Below, piece after piece: positions 35,025-43,185 of a DNA stretch of 64,000 nt. The DNA is taken from contig NZ_AP017569.1 of the NCBI RefSeq assembly GCF_002355655.1, positions 930,001 to 994,000 of the forward strand, given 5' to 3'. Each line of letters begins with the position of its first letter. Positions within the stretch are counted from its first letter, which is position 1. The stretch comes from Halorubrum trapanicum. Its GTDB lineage: Archaea > Halobacteriota > Halobacteria > Halobacteriales > Haloferacaceae. The translations under genes and the position numbers were made by a program. The notes beneath the pieces were generated by a model that worked only from the letters and a program-made list of their open reading frames with translations, was not told the DNA's origin and did no database searches.

Positions 35025-35241
35025 TATAAATGGATGATGGCGGATCGGCGGTGAACACCACCAACGTACCAACCGAGTTCTTATAAATGGTTGACTGCGG
35101 ATCGACGGCGACCACCGCCAAAGCCCCAGCCGCTCGGCGATACACAGGTGACCATCACTCGATGGCGCACACCTCCAAAGCCCCAGCCGCTCGGCGATAC
35201 ACAGGTAACCATCACTCGATGGCGCACACCTCCAAAGCCCC
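35025..35241 (+). repeat. Tandem TATA/CCAAAG modules of about 57 bp upstream of copy R4
   Basis: A TATA module at 35025 is followed by another at 35081. The block CCAAAGCCCCAGCCG then recurs at 35118, 35175 and 35232, exactly 57 bp apart, with CTCGGCGATACACAGG between copies. The last copy joins the P1 stem of R4. Only the promoter/5' edge is multiplied. Confidence 0.8.
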
Positions 35242-35500
35242 AGCCGCGAGGACTCGATGCGCTCGCTGCGGTCCTCGGCGCTCACTCCGTTCGCGCCTGC
35301 GGTCCTTACGTCGCGCGTCTTCGTCCTCGCGGCTGCCCCTTTGAGTCCCACCCCGCCCCGCACCGCAACCGCACAGCACCGCAGCCTCACACCTCCCCAG
35401 CCTCGTCGCTGGCGCCGCTGGCGCCAGCGACTCCCTCGCGCGGGCTCCTCGCGGCCTGTCGGCCGCTCGGAGGCACGCGCCACCGCAGTTGTTTTTAAAT
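35081..35500 (+). repeat. Structured intergenic repeat, copy R4
   Basis: Full copy 70 bp before a PHP gene. TTATAAAT, 29 nt, CCAAAGCCCCAG at 35118, then the 57-bp tandem part. P1 is shortened to 12 bp (AGCCGCGAGGAC 35242-35253 with GTCCTCGCGGCT 35323-35334). P2 is GTCGCTGGCGCC with GGCGCCAGCGAC (12 bp, 3-nt loop). P3 is GCGGCC/GGCCGC. It ends CACCGCAGTTG plus TTTTTAAAT. Together with the mobile element it fills 34915-35569, where no other gene is seen. Confidence 0.88.
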
Positions 35501-35569
35501 ACCACATCGTCGGAGCGGGGTTCAGCCGCCGCGAATCGACGTGGAGCGGCGCGGACCGGGGCGCTTTTT

Positions 35570-36277
35570 ATGACCACGCTCGAATCGACGGACGTGCTAT
35601 CGGTCGAGCTTCACGCGCATTCCGCGCTGTCGTACGACGGGCGCGACCCGGTCGAGCTCCTCTTGGAGCAGGCGGCCGCGGTCGGGCTCGACGCGCTCGC
35701 CGTCACCGACCACGACGAGATCGACGCCAGCATCGAGGCGGCCGAGAAGGCCCCCGACTACGGCCTCGTCGGCATCGTCGGCATGGAGGTGACCTCGGCG
35801 GTCGGCCACGTCCTCGCGTTCGGCATCGAGGAGCGAGTCGAGAGCGGCCTCCCCTTCGACGAGACGCTCGACCGGATCCGCGATCAGGGCGGGATCGCGG
35901 TCGTCCCCCACCCCTTCCAGAAGTCCCGCCACGGCGTCGCCGCGCACATCACCGACGACCAGCTGGCGAGCGCCGACGCCGTCGAGGTGTACAACTCCCG
36001 GCTGTTCACCGGGCGCTCCAACCGACAGGCCGAGAAGTTCGCCGTCCGCAACGGCCTCCCGATGACCGCCGGCAGCGACGCCCACATCTCAGAGATGGTC
36101 GGCCAGGCGGTGACGGAGGTGGGCGCCGACGAGCGCTCCGCCGCCGCGATCCTCGACGGGATCGCCGACGGCCGGACGAGCGTCGTCGGCAAGCGCACCC
36201 CGTGGCGGGTCTCGCTCAGGCAGTTCGGCGGCGGCGCCAAGCGCCGCGCGCTCCGCGCGCTCGACGCCCTCCGGTGA
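35570..36277 (+). CDS. PHP-domain metal-dependent phosphoesterase
   Basis: A 235-residue PHP protein with intact metal ligands: ELHAHSALSYDG (HxH), TDHDEIDAS, VVPHPFQKSRHG and AGSDAHISEM. Relatives (TrpH/YciV type) hydrolyse 3',5'-nucleoside bisphosphates or RNA 5' ends. ATG 35570 follows a CTTTTTAT stretch directly and matches the family N terminus; the upstream open frame enters the repeat. The stop overlaps a GTG start option of the next gene (GTGA). Confidence 0.87.
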   Translation: MTTLESTDVLSVELHAHSALSYDGRDPVELLLEQAAAVGLDALAVTDHDEIDASIEAAEKAPDYGLVGIVGMEVTSAVGHVLAFGIEERVESGLPFDETLDRIRDQGGIAVVPHPFQKSRHGVAAHITDDQLASADAVEVYNSRLFTGRSNRQAEKFAVRNGLPMTAGSDAHISEMVGQAVTEVGADERSAAAILDGIADGRTSVVGKRTPWRVSLRQFGGGAKRRALRALDALR

Positions 36278-36282
36278 CCGCG

Positions 36283-37479
36283 ATGACGCCCCCCGATTCG
36301 TCCGATCTGCGCGGCGCCCCCGCGGACCGCGTCCGCGACGCCCTCCGCGACGGCGACCGCCTCCCCGGCGGGCGCGGCTTCGCCGGCCTCTTGGCCGACC
36401 CGCCGAGCCTCGGGGGCCCGGTCCTCGTCCGCGACGTCCTCGGCCGGCAGCCGCTGTTCGTCGAGCGCGAGGCGCTCGACGCCGAGACGGGGCGGGATCC
36501 GACCGCTCCCGACGCGCGGAGCTTCGACCGGACCGCTCTCGACGAGCCCGAACCGGTCCCGGCCGGGAGCGTCGTCTCGGCGAGCGGGACCGAACGCGTC
36601 TGGGGGCTTCCCGACTCCGGGCCGACCGCAGACCGGGGGACCGCGCTGTCGGCGGTCGACGACGCGGTGAGCGCGGCGCTCGACGACCTCTCCGCGGGGT
36701 CCAAGGAAGGCGACCTCGCGGTCGCCTTCTCCGGCGGCGTCGACTCCGGGCTCGTCGCGGCCGCCGTCCCCGAGGCCCCCTGCTACGTCGCCGGCTTCGA
36801 GGGGAGCCACGACGTCGCGGCCGCGCGCGACGCCGCGAGCGCGATGGGCCGCGACCTGCGGGTCGTCGAGATCACGCACGGGGATCTCACGCGCGCCGTC
36901 CGCGCGGTCGCAGCCGCGACCGGCCGCCGGAACCCGATGGACGTCGCCATCGCGGTGCCGCTGTTCCTGACGGCCGAGGCGGCCGCGGCCGACGGGTACG
37001 ACCGGCTCGCGCTCGGGCAGGGCGCCGACGAGCTGTTCGGCGGCTACAGCAAGGTCGTCGACCCCGCCGAGGACCCCCGCGTCGACGCCGACACCGTCCG
37101 CGGGGCGCGGACGGAGACGGTGCGTACGCTGCCCGACCAGCTGGAGCGGGACGTCCTCGCGCTCCGCGCCGCCGGCGTCGAGCCCGCGACGCCGCTGCTC
37201 GACGACCGGGTCGTCGCCGCCGCGCTGGCGCTCCCCGACGACCTGCTCGTGGACGGGGACGAGCGGAAGGTCGCGCTCCGACGCGTCGCGGCCGGGCGCG
37301 TACCGGGATCGGTTCACGCCGCGGACAAGAAGGCGGTCCAGTACGGCACGTACGTCTCCCGCGAGCTCGACCGCCTCGCGCGGCGGGCGGGCTACAAGCG
37401 GCGGATGGACGACCACGTCGGGAAGTACGTCGACGCGCTGTGTTCCGAGGAAAAACCGGCCGGTGAGGGCCGGAACTGA
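36283..37479 (+). CDS. Asparagine-synthase C-terminal domain protein (PP-loop ATPase)
   Basis: A 398-residue protein with only the synthetase half of asparagine synthase. The PP-loop reads AVAFSGGVDSGLVAA; GQGADELFGGYSKVVD and DKKAVQYGTYVSREL match the asparagine synthase AMP/aspartate-binding region. The N-terminal 120 residues resemble a degenerate glutaminase domain without the catalytic N-terminal Cys, so glutamine is probably not the nitrogen donor. ATG 36283 is used; GTG 36274 overlapping the previous stop is an alternative. Substrate uncertain. Confidence 0.8.
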   Translation: MTPPDSSDLRGAPADRVRDALRDGDRLPGGRGFAGLLADPPSLGGPVLVRDVLGRQPLFVEREALDAETGRDPTAPDARSFDRTALDEPEPVPAGSVVSASGTERVWGLPDSGPTADRGTALSAVDDAVSAALDDLSAGSKEGDLAVAFSGGVDSGLVAAAVPEAPCYVAGFEGSHDVAAARDAASAMGRDLRVVEITHGDLTRAVRAVAAATGRRNPMDVAIAVPLFLTAEAAAADGYDRLALGQGADELFGGYSKVVDPAEDPRVDADTVRGARTETVRTLPDQLERDVLALRAAGVEPATPLLDDRVVAAALALPDDLLVDGDERKVALRRVAAGRVPGSVHAADKKAVQYGTYVSRELDRLARRAGYKRRMDDHVGKYVDALCSEEKPAGEGRN

Positions 37480-37513
37480 CCAAGTCGCCGCGCGGAGTAC
37501 CAGTCCTGCGGCC

Positions 37514-37535
37514 GACGCCCGAACGAACGGGCGTC
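37514..37535 (+). terminator. Hairpin after the asparagine-synthase-like gene
   Basis: GACGCCC (37514-37520) and GGGCGTC (37529-37535) form a 7-bp stem with an 8-nt loop 35 bp after the stop codon. There is no long T-run, so a termination role is only suggested. Confidence 0.35.
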
Positions 37536-37737
37536 TACTGAGATATCGACAGGACAGGTATAAAATCCGGGCAGTAGCGACAAATATGACTCCGTTGCGG
37601 CCGGACAGAAAACGATCGTCCGCAGATACGACCCATTACTGCCGGATCTCCGCATCGATAGCCCGCTTTGCCGGGGGAAGTTCACGTCCATCCGGGCGAG
37701 AACCGACCGGTTCGCGGACTCGCTGGCGGTCGCCGCG

Positions 37738-38418
37738 TCAGCGGACCAGGTACGGGTCGCTGCCGGCGATGAACCGACCGAGATCGCTCTCGCGTCGGAA
37801 GTCGGTCGAGCGGAGCTCCCGCAGCGACTCGACGAGCCGGTCGGCGTCGCCGTCGGTCCAGTCCGCGGGATCCTTGATCGGGACGACGAGCCAGCCGGCG
37901 CCGAGGAGCTCCTCGCCGTGGAGCGCGTCCATGTCGATCTCGGTCTTCCAGGCCCGCGCAGTGTACGTCTCGAGGACGTGTTCGGTCGCCCGCGCGCCCA
38001 CCGGGAGCAGCACGTGGGCCGCGATGGCGCGGAGCTCGGCGTCGAAGAAGCGCTCCATGTCGTCGTAGGCGTCGTCGTCCGGCGGCCCCTCGCTCTCGCA
38101 CATGTGGAGGTACGAGAGGAACGTGCGGTCGGTTCGGAGGGGGTCGACCGCGTTCGGGTCGCCCTCGCGGGCGACGCCGTCGGGGTCGACGCCGTCGGCG
38201 ATCCCGCCGATCAGTCCGGCTTCCGCGAGCGCCGACAGGAACGCGGGCGACCACGGTTCGCCGGTGAAGGGGACGCCCGCAGCGGTCCCGCCGTGGACGC
38301 CGGGACGATCGCCGACGACGTGGAAGTCGGCGTTGGCGTCGCCGTAGCCGGGGACGAACGAGGGGCAGTCGGGGCGCATCCCGAAGGGGTTCCGGATCCG
38401 GTCCGTGACGTTCTGCAC
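37738..38418 (-). CDS. Uracil-DNA glycosylase superfamily protein
   Basis: A 226-residue protein with VVGDRPGVHGG-x-PFTGEPW corresponding to motif 1 (GExPG) and first-strand region of family 4/5 uracil-DNA glycosylases, and VLLPVGARATEHVL and GWLVVPIKDPADW corresponding to later strands. The four iron-sulfur cysteines of family 4 enzymes are not present, and motif 2 is altered (PIKDP instead of HPSP), so the actual base specificity is uncertain. Alone in its operon. Confidence 0.75.
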   Translation of the reverse strand: MQNVTDRIRNPFGMRPDCPSFVPGYGDANADFHVVGDRPGVHGGTAAGVPFTGEPWSPAFLSALAEAGLIGGIADGVDPDGVAREGDPNAVDPLRTDRTFLSYLHMCESEGPPDDDAYDDMERFFDAELRAIAAHVLLPVGARATEHVLETYTARAWKTEIDMDALHGEELLGAGWLVVPIKDPADWTDGDADRLVESLRELRSTDFRRESDLGRFIAGSDPYLVR

Positions 38419-38730
38419 GCGATTTGGTAGGCCCGCGCCCGGTTATATCCCGTTCGGTCCGGAGCGAGCGGCTCGGGGAGCGAGCCCCGCGGGACGACGG
38501 ACGGGGCGAGCGGGGCCGATGCGAGGCGCACGAGGCGACGAGGATTCCCATAAGTTATGGAGATAAACGGGGTCAATCCGGGTTGGGATACGCGTCGATC
38601 GACGCGGAACGGGAGAAGTTTCAGGATCGTTAATTTACGACCGAAAACCGCAAGACTGCGGCGCGGTTGTCTCGGGAGCAAGCACGGAAGATATTTATAC
38701 ATCCCCGCGTTCCGCTGGAGCAGAAGTCCA
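38419..38730. other. 312-bp divergent intergenic region, no gene seen
   Basis: Between the UDG-family gene (leftward) and a small membrane-protein gene (rightward). The leftward side has a GGATATAACCGG box about 20-30 nt before the UDG ATG; the rightward side has ATTTATAC at 38693-38700. The middle has several GGGGCGAGCG-like GC-rich stretches but no recognisable coding or RNA feature. Confidence 0.5.
38693..38700 (+). promoter_or_regulatory. TATA box of the 58-residue membrane-protein gene
   Basis: ATTTATAC, ending 30 nt before the ATG at 38731, predicts a leader of only a few nucleotides. Confidence 0.55.
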
Positions 38731-38907
38731 ATGTTCGACCGCATCCGAACCGCGGCCCTCTTCGGGCTGCACCAAGCGACCGTCGCCGCCGGGATCTCGC
38801 TGTTCCCGGTGGCCGTCTTCGCGCGTCAGCGCCTCGGTATCAACGTCCCCGTCGGCCGACTCGTCGAGATCACCACCGAGGCGTTCGAGACCGTCGCCGA
38901 GGAGTGA
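38731..38907 (+). CDS. Small single-helix membrane protein
   Basis: A 58-residue protein (MFDRIRTAALFGLHQ...) with one hydrophobic stretch (TVAAGISLFPVAVFARQRLG) and an acidic C-terminal tail. The tail repeats T-x-E-x-F-E-T-V-A-E-E and is probably helical. A well-placed TATA box supports expression despite the short length. I recognise no family; it may be a membrane-anchored adaptor. Confidence 0.6.
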   Translation: MFDRIRTAALFGLHQATVAAGISLFPVAVFARQRLGINVPVGRLVEITTEAFETVAEE

Positions 38908-39134
38908 CCGCGCCGCCGTAGCGACTCGTTTTGCGCAGCCGACTACGCCGAACCCACTCGGAGCGACCGTGCCGTCGATCTCCCCGGAGCGCCGCTCCCG
39001 TCGCCGCCTCGATCCGAGCCCCGTACCTCCTCGCCGTCGGCCGGTCGCGGCCCGGCGACGGATAGGCCCGTCGGAACCGGTCGGCGGCCCCCGAAGGGTT
39101 GCCTTTATCAGCGCGCCGAGCCAACGAGCGTGTA

Positions 39135-39866
39135 ATGCGAACACCGACTGGCGACCTCTCCGACGGGCCGGCCGCCGACCTGGGCCGCGACCAGCCCGTC
39201 TTCGGACCGGAGCTCGGCGAGTTCGAACACAGCGAGCGACGCGCCGCGAAGGCGGAGGAGGACGGCGAGATGAAGACCGGGACCACGACCGTCGGCATCA
39301 AGGCCGACGACGGCGTCGTGATGGCGACCGATATGCGCGCCTCCCTCGGCGGCATGGTCTCCTCGAAGGACGTCCAGAAGGTCGAGGAGATCCACCCGCG
39401 CGGCGCCCTCACCATCGCGGGCTCCGTCTCGGCGGCCCAGAACCTCATCTCGACGCTCCGCGCCGAGACGAGCCTCTACGAGGCCCGCCGCGGCAAGGAC
39501 ATGTCGATGGAGGCGCTGTCGACCCTGACGGGGAACCTCCTCCGCTCCGGGGCGTTCTTCGTCGTCCAGCCGATCCTGGGCGGCGTCGACGACGAGGGCG
39601 CGCACATCTACTCCATCGACGCCCTCGGCGGCACGACCGAGGAGGAGTACACCGTCACGGGCTCCGGGTCGCAGTACGCGCTCGGCGTCCTCGAACAGGA
39701 GTACGACGACGAGGTCACCATCGACGAGGCGAAGACCATCGCCGCGAAGGCGATCCAGTCCGCCGTCGAGCGCGACCTCGCATCGGGCAACGGGATCAAC
39801 GTCGCGGTCGTCACCGACGACGGCGTCGAGATCACCCGGTACAAGGAGTTCGACGACCTGCTGTAG
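39135..39866 (+). CDS. psmB: Proteasome subunit beta
   Basis: Catalytic subunit of the archaeal 20S proteasome, 243 residues. A propeptide of about 50 residues (acidic, ERRAAKAEEDGEMKTG) is cut at Gly-Thr so that the first Thr of TTTVGIKADDG becomes the nucleophile. Later DMRASLGGMVSSKDVQK and SGSQYALGVLE are the conserved beta-ring blocks, with Asp and Lys residues of the active site in place. The ATG at 39135 gives the expected propeptide length. Convergent with pssA. Confidence 0.96.
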   Translation: MRTPTGDLSDGPAADLGRDQPVFGPELGEFEHSERRAAKAEEDGEMKTGTTTVGIKADDGVVMATDMRASLGGMVSSKDVQKVEEIHPRGALTIAGSVSAAQNLISTLRAETSLYEARRGKDMSMEALSTLTGNLLRSGAFFVVQPILGGVDDEGAHIYSIDALGGTTEEEYTVTGSGSQYALGVLEQEYDDEVTIDEAKTIAAKAIQSAVERDLASGNGINVAVVTDDGVEITRYKEFDDLL

Positions 39867-39955
39867 GGCGGCCCGCCGACGAGGTGAGTTCGCCGACCGC
39901 TTTTCGCTGCGACCTTCGACGATAGTCCGCTCGCTACCGACGAGTCCGTTCACCG

Positions 39956-40032
39956 GTCCGTTTCGAACGGTCGTCGGTCCGTTCCGAACGTTCGACTGTC
40001 CGTTCCGAACGTTCGTCTGTCCGTTCCGAACT
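39956..40032. repeat. 21-bp tandem repeat between psmB and pssA
   Basis: About 3.6 units of a 21-bp sequence (consensus TGTCCGTTCCGAACGTTCGWC) lie between the two convergent genes. Each unit contains overlapping palindromes CGTTCCGAACG and GAACGTTC, so the tract could fold or serve as a bidirectional terminator. It ends at the pssA stop codon. Confidence 0.8.
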
Positions 40033-40772
40033 CACCGCCGCAGGCCCGGGGGCGCGCGGATGCCGTCGCCCCAGTAGAACCGCGGGCCGAGGAGGAGGTA
40101 GCCGCACGAGAGGAACAGCAGCGCGAACGCGAACCCCTCGCCGATCCACGCCGGGAGCGCGTCCGTCGCCATGTGGCCGGCGGGCGTGAGGATCACGGCG
40201 GCCTGAACGACGCCCATCACCAAGGCGTCCTGCGCGTGGAGGTCGGGGTACGTCACCGTCGAGCCCATGAGCAACGCGAACGTCGTCGTCGCCGCGACGA
40301 GGAGGAGCGGGGCGGTGTACCCCGCGATGACGGCGGCCGCGAGCACCGTCGCCGCCAGCGTGGTCGGGACGCCCACCGTCTCGCGGGCGCCGTCCTCGTC
40401 GACCGTGTAGAGGCCGAGGCGGGCGACGGCGGCGGCGACGAACACCGCCCCCGCGCCGACCCCGGCGGCGACGAGGACGGGGTCCGTCGCGAACGAGCGC
40501 CCGTCGCGGACCACGGCAGCCACGAGCGCGGCGGGCGCCACGCCGAAGGAGGCGACGTCGGCCAGCGAGTCGAGGTACGGGCCGGCGGGGGTCGACCCGC
40601 GGTGCCGGGCGACGACGCCGTCGAGGCCGTCAGCGACCGCGGCGAGGAGGACGAGCCGGGCCGCGAGCGCGACGTCGACCGTGGCGGCGACGACGGCGAG
40701 GAAGCCGACGGCGGCGTTGGCCACGGTCACCGCGTCCGCGAGCCCGAGGCGCCGAGCGAACCGCAGAGGCAT
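40032..40772 (-). CDS. pssA: CDP-alcohol phosphatidyltransferase, archaetidylserine synthase type
   Basis: Transfers an alcohol (probably serine) to CDP-archaeol in membrane-lipid synthesis. The 246-residue membrane protein has about eight helices and the full motif D-x2-D-G-x2-A-R-x8-G-x3-D-x3-D in ADGLDGVVARHRG followed by PAGPYLDSLAD. The first segment LADAVTVANAAVGFLAVVAA is the canonical N-terminal helix of PssA-like enzymes. Serine rather than inositol or glycerol is inferred from overall similarity. Confidence 0.88.
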   Translation of the reverse strand: MPLRFARRLGLADAVTVANAAVGFLAVVAATVDVALAARLVLLAAVADGLDGVVARHRGSTPAGPYLDSLADVASFGVAPAALVAAVVRDGRSFATDPVLVAAGVGAGAVFVAAAVARLGLYTVDEDGARETVGVPTTLAATVLAAAVIAGYTAPLLLVAATTTFALLMGSTVTYPDLHAQDALVMGVVQAAVILTPAGHMATDALPAWIGEGFAFALLFLSCGYLLLGPRFYWGDGIRAPPGLRR

Positions 40773-40874
40773 ACCGTATCGGTCGACGAGCCGGGTTTTA
40801 GGGCTTGTTATCTCGTCGACCGCGGGCGGTCGGCTCGCGTCGGAACGCCTCCCGGCCGCCGCGCTCGGCCGCCG

Positions 40875-41927
40875 TCAGGGGACGTACCAGATCCCGCGCC
40901 CGAAGTCGAGCCACTCGCCGACCACGACGTGCGGCATCGCGATGACGCAGACGAAGATGGTGTAGAAGGCGACGGCGCCGGAGAGCAGCGAGCCGCCGGC
41001 CAGCGGGTTCGGCGCGACGGTCCACAGGGCGGCCGCGACGGTCGCCGTGACCAGCGCGCCGACGACGAGGACGCCCCACGCGACGACGAGCGAGACCCCC
41101 TCGGTCCGGTCCGGCTGTTCCTGCTCGACGACCATGCTCCGCGCCGACTGTCGCAGCGAGTACCACAGCGGGAAGTAGAGCCCGATGGCGACGACGACGG
41201 GCACCAAGGCGAAGTACGCGACGAGCAGCAGCGTCTCGGCGGCGTCGAGGAGCCACGAACGCCCGACCCCGCCGGTCGAGCGCAGACTGGTCGCGAGGCC
41301 GCCGCCGAGGTGCGCGAGGACCGCCAGCCCGAACGCGCCGCCGAGCGCCGTGGTGAACGCCTCGGGGTTCGACGCCGCCGGACCCGCTAACCGCCCGTCG
41401 AAGACGCCCAGCATGATGCCGGTGAAGCCGTAGAAGGTGTCCGTCCAGAAGACGGCGGGGACGACCATCACGGCCCCGCCGCGGACCAGCGCGGCGAGGG
41501 CGCGCTGCGGCCTGGTCGGGAGGTGATCGGTGCCGACTAAGGCGTCCATCACGCGGAGGTCGCCGTGGCCGCCCTTCGCGACAGCCGTCCCGAAGGCGAT
41601 GGCGAGCGCGGGCAGCGGCGCGACGACGAACAGCGCCACGAACGAGGCGACGAACCCGAGGTACAGCGCCACGTACCGCGCGCCGAACGGGAGCCCCCGC
41701 CGGCGGAGGTTCGAGAAGTGTTCGTACCCGCCGTGCGGGAGGTTCAGCGCGACCATCCCGACGAGGTACGCGATCATCTGCGTCCGGAGCGACACGTCGG
41801 TGCCGGCCGCGGACAGGGCGCCGAACCCCACCGCGAGCAGGAGCAACGCCGCGCGAGAGGCACCGATAGCCGTCCGTTCCGGTTCGCCGAGGAGCCGCCG
41901 CACCGGACTCGCCGTCGACGTCGACAT
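40875..41927 (-). CDS. brp: Brp/Blh-family beta-carotene 15,15'-dioxygenase
   Basis: Cleaves beta-carotene to retinal, the chromophore of rhodopsins. The 350-residue protein has about nine membrane helices with conserved His in LNLPHGGYEH, AKGGHGDLRV and VIAMPHVVVGEW, plus YFPLWYSLRQ. The family's iron-binding histidines therefore seem intact. It lies about 1.3 kb before the archaerhodopsin gene, in the opposite direction, consistent with the brp-bop-bat linkage of Halobacterium. A TATATAAAA box about 55 nt before the ATG is the likely promoter. Confidence 0.93.
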   Translation of the reverse strand: MSTSTASPVRRLLGEPERTAIGASRAALLLLAVGFGALSAAGTDVSLRTQMIAYLVGMVALNLPHGGYEHFSNLRRRGLPFGARYVALYLGFVASFVALFVVAPLPALAIAFGTAVAKGGHGDLRVMDALVGTDHLPTRPQRALAALVRGGAVMVVPAVFWTDTFYGFTGIMLGVFDGRLAGPAASNPEAFTTALGGAFGLAVLAHLGGGLATSLRSTGGVGRSWLLDAAETLLLVAYFALVPVVVAIGLYFPLWYSLRQSARSMVVEQEQPDRTEGVSLVVAWGVLVVGALVTATVAAALWTVAPNPLAGGSLLSGAVAFYTIFVCVIAMPHVVVGEWLDFGRGIWYVP

Positions 41928-41991
41928 AGGTGCCAGTAGGGGCGTTACGGGGTTAGGGCCTCGTCGCCATTATTCGGGCTTTTATATACCC

Positions 41992-42055
41992 GGCTCTGTC
42001 GGAACCCCCATTTTTCAGATGTATTTCGCCTGAAACGTCCGGGGCTGAAGAGTGC
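41992..42055 (+). repeat. Solo end related to the IS6-like element
   Basis: Starting GGCTCTGTCGG, 64 bp align with the left end of the 705-bp element: TTCAG...CTGAAAC and GGCTGAAGAGTGC occur in the same order with one gap. No matching right end is nearby, so it looks like an old solo terminus or deletion remnant. It lies between the brp promoter and repeat copy R5. Confidence 0.6.
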
Positions 42056-42140
42056 CTCTCGATCGGTTTCGGGAGTGAGTATCGCAGATCGGCGGCCGCG
42101 ATGTGGTATTTAAATAACCACGAGCGACGGCGACGAGCGC

Positions 42141-42491
42141 TTATAAAAAGGGGTGCGGTGGCGCGCCTGCGAGCGGCCGAGCAAAGCGGAGGCCACGAGC
42201 CAGCCCGCGAGGGACGCCGCGAACGCCCGCAGGGCGTGAGCGGCAGCGAGGCGCGACGCGCCTCTGGCAGCCGGCGGCGCAGCCGCCGGCGACGAGGTTG
42301 GGGAGGCGTGAGGTGCTGTGCGTGGCTGTGCGGGGCGGGACTCAAAGGGGCAGTCGCGAGGGCGAAGCACGCCGCAGTAAGCACCGCAAGGAGCGAGTGA
42401 AACGAGCGACTGAGGAGCACAGCAAGGCGCGCGAGCCGTCGCGGCTGGGGCTTTGGAGAACATCATCTCGGCAGTGTCAGTCATTTATAAA
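42141..42491 (-). repeat. Structured intergenic repeat, copy R5
   Basis: Full copy in minus orientation between the zinc-ribbon gene and brp. TTTATAAAT, then 26 nt (not 29), then CCAAAGCCCCAG. P1 is reduced to about 8 bp (AGTCGCGA 42352-42359 with TCGCGGCT 42439-42446, one G-T pair). The P2 region is enlarged by an extra palindromic insertion built of GCCGGCGGC/GCCGCCGGC arms. It ends CACCGCACCCC plus TTTTTATAA. The rest of 41928-42685 holds only the solo element end and the brp promoter; no gene was seen. Confidence 0.85.
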
Positions 42492-42685
42492 CAGCCGACA
42501 ACAACACCGCTATTTACTTATAAACGACCTCACTCACGATATACTACACCTACTCCCGAAATCGCTCGTCGCTACGTCTGTACTGGCCAACGCCAGTTCA
42601 GAACGAGTCGCCTATGAGGATTCCAACGGAGCCGCCTGTCTGTTCGGCGACGCGCTGCGAGGAGAGCGAGGGGCTCGGAGCGGGC

Positions 42686-43063
42686 TCAGTACGTGTGGAT
42701 CACTTCGCCACAGCGCGTGCACTCGATCGTGTCCGACCGGAACAGCCGCTCCTTCTTCTCGGTGGGGCCGTTGCACTCGGGACAGACGCCGAGGTTCCGG
42801 CCGTCCGCGACCCGCGCGGACAGGTCGAGGAACTGGTTCTCCAGCTTCTCGATCTGTTCGGACTGCTCCTCGACGACCGACCGGAGCTCTTCGATCGTCT
42901 CGTCGCGCTCCTCGACCGCGGTGGACAGCTCCTCGATGCGCTGCTCGTACTCGTCGATCGCCTCGACGTCGATGGCGACGTCGTCGGTCGCCGCCTCGGT
43001 CTCTTCCTCCGCGGTGGTCTCGGTGGTCGATTCCGCCTCCGCTTCAGTGTCGTCGTCGGCCAT
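42686..43063 (-). CDS. Coiled-coil protein with C-terminal zinc ribbon
   Basis: A 125-residue protein. Residues 1-35 are acidic and disordered, 35-85 form a heptad-rich coiled coil (EQRIEELSTAVEERDETIEE...), and the last 35 residues hold a zinc ribbon with CPECNG and CTRCGE. It is probably a small oligomeric adaptor. It has no membrane helix, and its place between the repeat and the opsin gene is probably incidental. I recognise no defined family. Confidence 0.75.
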   Translation of the reverse strand: MADDDTEAEAESTTETTAEEETEAATDDVAIDVEAIDEYEQRIEELSTAVEERDETIEELRSVVEEQSEQIEKLENQFLDLSARVADGRNLGVCPECNGPTEKKERLFRSDTIECTRCGEVIHTY

Positions 43064-43185
43064 ACAGCATCACTAGGGCCCCAGGTTGATTACTTTCGGG
43101 CCGACAACGTATCCCCCGACGGGCGACAGGGCGCGGGCAGCGACCGCCGAGGAACCCCGACGGTCGACCGCCGGCGGACGCCAAT

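Noticed and set aside
35118..35245. CRISPR-like regular spacing of a repeated block
   Set aside because: The three copies at 57-bp intervals have nearly identical sequence between them, so there are no unique spacers; they are tandem duplications of a repeat module.
37586..38068. Leaderless gene after the TATA box at 37559
   Set aside because: The frame is Ser/Arg-rich, antisense to the UDG-family gene, and typical of a high-GC shadow frame.
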